IMG/VR virus record: IMGVR_UViG_3300048927_000169
Coordinates: 1 to 50,490 of that record
Reading direction: 5' to 3' (one strand)
Origin: a virus
Length of the DNA stretch: 50,490 nt
The position numbers were made by a program, and so were the translations under genes. Of this stretch, positions 46,460 to 50,490 are shown one piece after another. Every line of letters begins with the position of its first letter. The stretch's first letter is position 1. A model generated the notes under the pieces. The model saw nothing but the letters and a program-made list of their open reading frames with translations, made no database searches and had not been told where the DNA came from.

Positions 46460-47242
46460 ATGCCTATCGAGAAAATCGAAAAGGAGGCTGACCTCTGCGC
46501 GCTGTTCATCCAGGAGTTCAACGAATTACCCGGCTGGACGTGCTACCCCGAGGCGGCCGACTTCGACGTGCTGGTCGTGCACGAAGACGGTCGGCAGATC
46601 GGCGTCGAAGCGAAGCTGCAGCTGAACGCCAAGGTAGCCGACCAGATTCTGCCCTGCCGCGGCGACGACCTTTATGGGCGCGCCGGGCCAGATTACCGAC
46701 TGGTGATCGTGAGCAAAATCACCGATGCCAGCAAAGGCATCGTGAAGATGCTGGAACATCTTGGCGTCAGAGTGCTGGTGCCGAGACAGAGCTGGACCCG
46801 GCAAGGCAACTGCATGACCTTCAGCCTCGACCATTCTCTGCTGGAGGTAAGCGGCCACAAGCCCTTTTATGACTGGTACATGTTCGACTGGAACCCGCCT
46901 GAGCGTTGCCAGGTGCCAGTGCTGGTGACGAACCTGCCCGCCGGCGTGCCCGCACCGGTGCGCCTGACGCCGTGGAAAGAGTCAGCACTGAAGGTACTGG
47001 CCCAGCTCCGGCGACAAGGCTTCATCACCGCCAAACAGATCGCCAGCCACGGCATCGGCGTTACCGCATGGACGCAGGCCCCGGGAAGCAAACCGGCATG
47101 GCTGGCCAAGGGAGCCGTTCGCGGTACCTGGATCGAAACTGAACACATGCCGGCCTTCGACAAGCAGCACCCGGACGTGTACGCCCTGGCCGTAGAGACG
47201 CTCGCGGCCGAATCCCCCAAAGAACTGGAGCTTCTCCAATGA
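46460..47242 (+). CDS. PD-(D/E)XK-fold nuclease-like protein
   Basis: 260 aa. 'ADFDVLVVHEDGRQIGVEAKLQLNAKVADQIL' gives D36-x13-E50-x-K52, a PD-(D/E)XK active-site pattern, followed by the core helix and 'YRLVIVSKITD'. The C-terminal third ('KESALKVLAQLRRQGFITAKQIASHGIGVTAWTQA') looks like a winged helix. A DNA nuclease of unknown target; possibly recombination or host DNA attack. AAGGA precedes the ATG and a GCCGCT/AGCGGC hairpin lies just upstream. Confidence 0.72.
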   Translation: MPIEKIEKEADLCALFIQEFNELPGWTCYPEAADFDVLVVHEDGRQIGVEAKLQLNAKVADQILPCRGDDLYGRAGPDYRLVIVSKITDASKGIVKMLEHLGVRVLVPRQSWTRQGNCMTFSLDHSLLEVSGHKPFYDWYMFDWNPPERCQVPVLVTNLPAGVPAPVRLTPWKESALKVLAQLRRQGFITAKQIASHGIGVTAWTQAPGSKPAWLAKGAVRGTWIETEHMPAFDKQHPDVYALAVETLAAESPKELELLQ

Positions 47243-47877
47243 CCAATATCAAGGAACGGCCGATCCTGTTCTCGGCCCCGATGGTGCGCGTCATTCTGGA
47301 TGGACGGAAGACAGTCACGCGCCGTCCGGTGAAGGTACAGCCGCGTTCACCGGCCGACATTGGCAGCTACGGCAAAGGTCAGCCATTCATCCGTAACCCA
47401 GACGTCACGAAGCTCAATCCGGAATGTCCCTTCGGTAAGCCCGGCGAACGGCTGTGGGTTCGCGAAACCTGGTACTGCGATCACAGCGAGGTCATGAGCG
47501 GCCCTTACCTCAAACCGAATGACTTGGATATCAGCGAGGCGCGCGACGATGGCACGCTGGTTTACGCCGCCGACGGGCTGACCCCATATGAAGCCGACCA
47601 GCCAGTCTGGAAGCCGAGCATCCACATGCCGCGCTGGGCCAGCCGCATCCTGCTGGAGATCACCGACGTGCGCGTCGAGCGTTTGCAGGACATCAGTCGC
47701 GCCGATATCCGGGCGGAAGGCCTGCATTGTCCGCCGGAGCTGGCAAGCGATGACGTTTCACCGAATTACCGAGACTGGTACCCGGCGGCTTGGAAGGAAC
47801 TGTGGAACTCCACCGGCGGCGACTGGGACGCCAACCCGTGGGTCTGGGTCGTCGAGTTCAAGAGGGTTCAGCCATGA
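47239..47877 (+). CDS. ASCH-like phage protein
   Basis: 212 aa. 'KERPILFSAPMVRVILDGRKTVTRRPVK' at the N-terminus, 'PFGKPGERLWVRETWY' and 'KPSIHMPRWASRILLEITDVRVERLQDIS' are typical of a common phage family with an ASCH/PUA-like fold, thought to bind RNA. 'AWKELWNSTGGDWDANPWVWVVEFKRV' ends the protein. Function unknown. Overlaps both neighbours. Confidence 0.83.
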   Translation: MTNIKERPILFSAPMVRVILDGRKTVTRRPVKVQPRSPADIGSYGKGQPFIRNPDVTKLNPECPFGKPGERLWVRETWYCDHSEVMSGPYLKPNDLDISEARDDGTLVYAADGLTPYEADQPVWKPSIHMPRWASRILLEITDVRVERLQDISRADIRAEGLHCPPELASDDVSPNYRDWYPAAWKELWNSTGGDWDANPWVWVVEFKRVQP

Positions 47878-47930
47878 TCTTCGCCCCGCTCTACATGGCC
47901 TACCTGATCTACAGGGGGCCGTGGCGATGA
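47874..47930 (+). CDS. Possible 18-aa hydrophobic peptide
   Basis: MIFAPLYMAYLIYRGPWR, with ATGA overlaps to the genes on both sides (47874-47877 and 47927-47930). It could be a real coupled micro-peptide or simply a translational bridge that passes ribosomes to the next gene. Confidence 0.4.
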   Translation: MIFAPLYMAYLIYRGPWR

Positions 47931-48262
47931 ACGAACCAATCACCAAAGAATTTTATTCTGCCGCGCAGGCTGCTCAGCACGCCGCCGATTGGTGCAAGCG
48001 CAATCCAGCATGGCGCCGGATCTGTGATATTCCGGATATCTCGGTGTTCGAAAAAACCTACGATGAGATTCCAAAACGCGAGCGCGCCTACTGGGACAAG
48101 AACGGCGGCGAAGAATGCTGGCGAGAATTCGGCACCGGAGGAACCAAGGTGCCAACTGGTTTCATCTCCGGCAAGGGTGAGTTTTTCGACCATGTGCTCA
48201 AGGTGCCGCTCCATCACAACCTGATGACGGTTTATCGCGTTGGCAGGCGCTGGAAGCCATGA
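47927..48262 (+). CDS. Phage protein, unknown
   Basis: 111 aa, MNEPITKEFYSAAQAAQHAA. Helical first half with aromatic and charged residues ('DWCKRNPAWRRICDIPDISVFEKTYDEIPKRERAYWD'), ends 'LKVPLHHNLMTVYRVGRRWKP'. No family recognised; not a membrane protein. Overlaps the NinX-like gene by 4 nt. Confidence 0.72.
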   Translation: MNEPITKEFYSAAQAAQHAADWCKRNPAWRRICDIPDISVFEKTYDEIPKRERAYWDKNGGEECWREFGTGGTKVPTGFISGKGEFFDHVLKVPLHHNLMTVYRVGRRWKP

Positions 48263-48576
48263 GCCACATGGTCAGCGTGCGCACCGAGGAACTTGCCGGC
48301 CCGGCGCTGGACTGGGCAATCAACGCGATCGAGGGTGATCAGCAGCCCTTCGCGGGCCAGCTGGATCTCTTCGCCCTGCCCGACGCCGAGCAACTGATCA
48401 CGAAGTACAGCGTCTGGGTCGATATTGGCCACCGTCACCCTTGGCTGGCCGACATGACAAACGATCCGTTCAATCGCCAGCCCGGCGAAACCCGAACCAT
48501 CGCCGTGTTACGCGCCGTGGTCTTCGCCAAGCGCGGCGCCGCGGTGAAAGTCCCCGCCGAACTGATCCAGCAATAA
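48259..48576 (+). CDS. NinX-like (DUF2591) protein
   Basis: 105 aa. 'VRTEELAGPALDWAINAIEG' is the DUF2591/NinX opening, followed by 'YSVWVDIGHRHPWLADM', 'ETRTIAVLRAVVFAKRGAAVKVPAELI'. Small phage proteins of unknown activity. Overlaps the previous gene by 4 nt. Confidence 0.83.
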   Translation: MSHMVSVRTEELAGPALDWAINAIEGDQQPFAGQLDLFALPDAEQLITKYSVWVDIGHRHPWLADMTNDPFNRQPGETRTIAVLRAVVFAKRGAAVKVPAELIQQ

Positions 48577-48624
48577 CCCCAACCACTCAACAGCCTGCCG
48601 GTGTACGGCGGGCGAGGAATTCGT

Positions 48625-49008
48625 ATGTCTGAAATCAAGTGCGAACACGGCCACGCAGTGCGAATGGGCACCGTCGAATGGCTCGACACGATGTCGCTGG
48701 ATCAGCTTCGCTTCGCCCGCAACACGGCCGCAGACAAGATCAAAGCGGCGGAAGAGCAGCCCAAGCGAATCGTTTGGCGCGTGTGCCGCGGGGCTATCTG
48801 CGTGGGCAACTATCGCGAGGAGGATCACGAAAAGGCCGCCGATCATTTCCTGCGCATCTTCAAAGAAACGTTCATGGAAGAAGCGGCCGAATACGTGGCC
48901 AAGCCTTACGGGACTGAGACCTTCCGCCGGCAACTGCCGAGCATCGAGGTCGAGCGCTGCACCCAGTTCGAATACGAGAACGAGTGGTTCCCCACCAAAA
49001 CCGAATAA
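48625..49008 (+). CDS. Phage protein, unknown
   Basis: 127 aa from MSEIKCEHGHAVRMGTVEWL (GAGG 7 nt upstream, 8-bp hairpin just before). N-terminal Cys-His pair, helix 'SLDQLRFARNTAADKIKAAEEQ', a strand segment 'RIVWRVCRGAICVGNYREED' and a helical C-terminus. No family recognised. Between NinX-like and the Xis-like gene. Confidence 0.72.
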   Translation: MSEIKCEHGHAVRMGTVEWLDTMSLDQLRFARNTAADKIKAAEEQPKRIVWRVCRGAICVGNYREEDHEKAADHFLRIFKETFMEEAAEYVAKPYGTETFRRQLPSIEVERCTQFEYENEWFPTKTE

Positions 49009-49044
49009 CCACCTTCTGCCGCCACGCGCGGCATGGAGCATCCC

Positions 49045-49251
49045 ATGACCATCCAGTTTCTATCACACGAGGAGGTTTGCGAGCTCACCGGCGCGCGGAC
49101 CAAGGCAGGTCAGATCCTCAACCTGAAAAAAAACGGCGTTCGCCATACGATTAAAATGAACGGCTGGCCGAGTGTCACCGCGATGGCCGTCACCGCCGTC
49201 GGCACGTTTGAATCCGAAAAGCCCGTATGGAAATCACGTAAGGCCAGCTGA
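49045..49251 (+). CDS. DUF4224 protein, Xis-like
   Basis: 68 aa from MTIQFLSHEEVCELTGARTK (GGAG 7 nt upstream). 'SHEEVCELTGARTKAGQILNLKKNGVRHTIKMNGWPSV' matches DUF4224, a small winged-helix family that lies next to phage integrases and is thought to act as excisionase or integration regulator. It ends 1 nt before the integrase start. Confidence 0.82.
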   Translation: MTIQFLSHEEVCELTGARTKAGQILNLKKNGVRHTIKMNGWPSVTAMAVTAVGTFESEKPVWKSRKAS

Positions 49252-49252
49252 C

Positions 49253-50284
49253 ATGGGAAGACGACCAAGCAAACCCGGCTCGATCGCCAGGCTGCGGGAA
49301 CGCAAGAAAGCCAGCGGCCGGGTGTTTTACTACTACGATACGGGCGGCAAGGACCGCAAGGAAATCCCGCTGGGCAGCGACTACGGCTTGGCGATCATGG
49401 AGTACGCGAAGCTTGAGCGTGATCGCACTGCGACCGACCTGGTCGCCAAGGTCATCACGTTCCGCTACGTCGCCGAAAAATACATGGTCGATATCGTCCC
49501 AACCAAAGGCACAGCCACTCAGGCTGACAACAAGCGCGAGATGAAAAACCTGATCGCTTTCTTTGACGATCCGCCCGCACCGCTGGAAACAATAGAGCCA
49601 TTGCACGTTCGCCAGTACCTCACTTGGCGCAAGTCCGCGCCGGTGCGGGCAAATCGCGAGAAGGCGCTGCTCAGCGCAATCTGGAATTACGCCCGGGATA
49701 AAGGCTACACATCGCTTGCCAACCCATGCGCGGGAATCAAGGGCAACAAAGAAACCGGGCGGGACACATATGTCGAAGATGCGCTGTTCAAGCGCGTGCA
49801 CGACAAGGCGGACGCGGGTCTACAAGACGCAATGGACCTCGCCTATCTGACCGGGCAAAGGGTGACCGACACCCGGCTGATGGACGAGCGCGACGTGCGC
49901 GACGGGCAAATTTGGGTTCTGCAAGGCAAGACAAAGGCAAAGCGTCGAATTGAAATTACAGGCGAACTGAAGGTTTTGATTGATCGAATCATGTCCCGAA
50001 AATCAGAACACAAGGTCCGCTCGACGCGGTTGATCGTTACAGACGATGGCACACCGATGACGGTGGCGATGTTGCGCAGGAGGTTTGATTTGGCCAGGGA
50101 AGCGGCCGGCGTGCCGAAAGCTGAGTTTCAGATGCGCGACTTGCGCGCCAAGGCGGGTACAGACAAGGCTGAATCCAGCGGTGACATCTTGCAAGCCAGA
50201 GATCAACTTGGGCATACGACCGTGGTTATGACCGAGCAGTACATCCGCAATCGAAAGGGCAAAAAGGTCATGCCTACCAAGTGA
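49253..50284 (+). CDS. int: Tyrosine integrase
   Basis: 343 aa from MGRRPSKPGSIARLRERKKA. An N-terminal arm-binding part (about 1-60), a SAM-like core-binding domain (about 65-155) and a catalytic domain: R203 ('LTGQRVTDTRL'), R298 in 'RDLR' (R295 replaces the usual His of HxxR), H321 ('LGHTT') and nucleophile Y330 ('EQYIRN'). It joins phage and chromosome at the tRNA-Leu 3' end. The gene ends 31 bp before attR, with an arm-type site right after its stop. AAGG lies about 10 nt before the ATG. Confidence 0.93.
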   Translation: MGRRPSKPGSIARLRERKKASGRVFYYYDTGGKDRKEIPLGSDYGLAIMEYAKLERDRTATDLVAKVITFRYVAEKYMVDIVPTKGTATQADNKREMKNLIAFFDDPPAPLETIEPLHVRQYLTWRKSAPVRANREKALLSAIWNYARDKGYTSLANPCAGIKGNKETGRDTYVEDALFKRVHDKADAGLQDAMDLAYLTGQRVTDTRLMDERDVRDGQIWVLQGKTKAKRRIEITGELKVLIDRIMSRKSEHKVRSTRLIVTDDGTPMTVAMLRRRFDLAREAAGVPKAEFQMRDLRAKAGTDKAESSGDILQARDQLGHTTVVMTEQYIRNRKGKKVMPTK

Positions 50285-50313
50285 ATTGCGGACCAAGTCC
50301 AAAATTGCGGACC
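50285..50313 (+). promoter_or_regulatory. Candidate integrase arm-type sites (right)
   Basis: ATTGCGGACC at 50285-50294 and 50304-50313 in direct orientation, 19 bp apart, between the int stop and attR. Same 10-mer as the left sites at 866-875 and 927-936. Confidence 0.65.
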
Positions 50314-50315
50314 GG

Positions 50316-50425
50316 AAACAAACAAGGGTTTGCCTCAGCTTTCGCTCGCAAACCCTTGATTTTAGATGGTGCCCGAAGCCGGAATCGAACCGGCACGCCC
50401 TTACGAGCGGGGGATTTTAAGTCCC
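50316..50425. repeat. attR: attR: right copy of the 110-bp attachment repeat
   Basis: Partner of 715-824. It runs from the tRNA terminator into the intact tRNA-Leu gene as far as the anticodon arm; beyond 50425 the sequence continues as host tRNA. Confidence 0.93.
50324..50357 (-). terminator. tRNA-Leu terminator
   Basis: 10-bp stem AAGGGTTTGC / GCAAACCCTT, followed on the minus strand by TTGTTTGTTT. It lies 10 bp after the tRNA 3' end. Confidence 0.8.
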
Positions 50426-50453
50426 ATGCGTCTACCAGTTTCGCCATTCGGGC
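50367..50453 (-). tRNA. tRNA-Leu(UAA), intact
   Basis: 87 nt including an encoded CCA. Acceptor GCCCGAA/TTCGGGC, D arm with AACTGGTAGAC, anticodon loop CTTAAAA (anticodon TAA), a long variable arm (CGCTCGTAAGGGCG) and T arm CCGG-TTCGATT-CCGG. It is the prophage insertion target; the phage brings a replacement 3' part, so the tRNA stays functional. Confidence 0.95.
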
Positions 50454-50490
50454 GGTAGCGCTGTTGTAGTGCTCAAATCAGTCGACCAGA

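Larger units (their letters stand above)
715..50425. mobile_element. Complete lambda-like prophage in tRNA-Leu(UAA)
   Basis: The element is bounded by a 110-bp direct repeat and contains every module of a temperate siphovirus: integrase, immunity region, replication, Nin genes, terminase, head, tail with a lambda-like G/GT-H-M-L-K-I-J order, and lysis. Counting one repeat copy it is 49,601 bp. No essential gene looks broken; the only clear lesion is a nonsense codon in an accessory lipoprotein (11557-11559). The CI-type repressor keeps its cleavage residues, so it may be SOS-inducible. Inference: probably an intact, inducible prophage. Confidence 0.95.

Noticed and set aside
1-50490. CRISPR array or insertion sequence
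   Set aside because: No regularly spaced repeats and no transposase or terminal inverted repeats seen. The only repeated elements are operators, att repeats, arm sites and the CGCGACAC elements.

Overview
The window is bacterial chromosome, most likely from a Pseudomonas of the fluorescens/putida type, carrying one complete lambda-like temperate siphovirus prophage. The host guess rests on the GC-rich coding bias, the gene families and the style of the small early genes; I could not run a search to confirm it. The prophage sits in a tRNA-Leu(UAA) gene. The tRNA is intact at the right edge (50367-50453, minus). A 110-bp direct repeat that includes its 3' part and terminator is found at both ends (715-824 and 50316-50425, two mismatches), so the element is 49,601 bp. 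Only a truncated NTF2-like host gene (1-425) lies outside.

Layout. Left edge: attL, integrase arm-type sites, and a LexA box ahead of a coiled-coil gene. Then, on the minus strand and read from high to low coordinates, the late operon: small membrane/coiled-coil genes, TerS, TerL, a portal fused to an Acb1-like anti-CBASS domain, a protease/scaffold with a nested scaffold start, cement protein, capsid, connectors, tail tube, G/GT with a -1 frameshift site, tape measure, M, L, K, I, J, fibre genes, then endolysin and Rz/Rz1. Accessory genes (morons) interrupt it: an O-antigen-type acyltransferase and a secreted protein on the plus strand, and a DUF4145/HEPN protein, a lipoprotein broken by one stop codon, and an unknown protein on the minus strand.

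Regulatory switch, 36.1-37.8 kb. A CI-type repressor with autocleavage residues (plus) diverges from a Cro-like gene (minus). Copies of a 17-bp operator (TACAA-N7-TTGTA) lie between them, and two more lie at a second promoter 1.2 kb away, giving OR/PR and OL/PL. A small zinc-ribbon membrane protein follows cI in the position of lambda rex.

Right early operon (minus, 36.4 to 30.3 kb): Cro, small regulators, Rha, an HNH protein, an O-like replication protein, DnaC-like loader, a C39-like cysteine peptidase, NinB, NinG, and an unrecognised protein in the place of Q, followed by three terminators before the late genes.

Left early operon (plus, 37.7 to 50.3 kb): a boxA/boxB nut-like site, a tRNA-like RNA closed by a 20-bp perfect stem, a hairpin-rich untranslated stretch, many small proteins, a Sak4-like recombinase, a DnaQ-like exonuclease, a C5-cytosine methyltransferase overprinted by a second reading frame, a nuclease-fold protein, NinX-like, a DUF4224 (Xis-like) protein and the integrase.

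Most unusual signals: the tRNA-like RNA; an inverted repeat CGCGACAC-N20/21-GTGTCGCG found at three loci and read as a similar peptide; the portal-Acb1 fusion; the dual-coded methyltransferase; and GC hairpins placed just ahead of the ribosome-binding sites of several left-operon genes.
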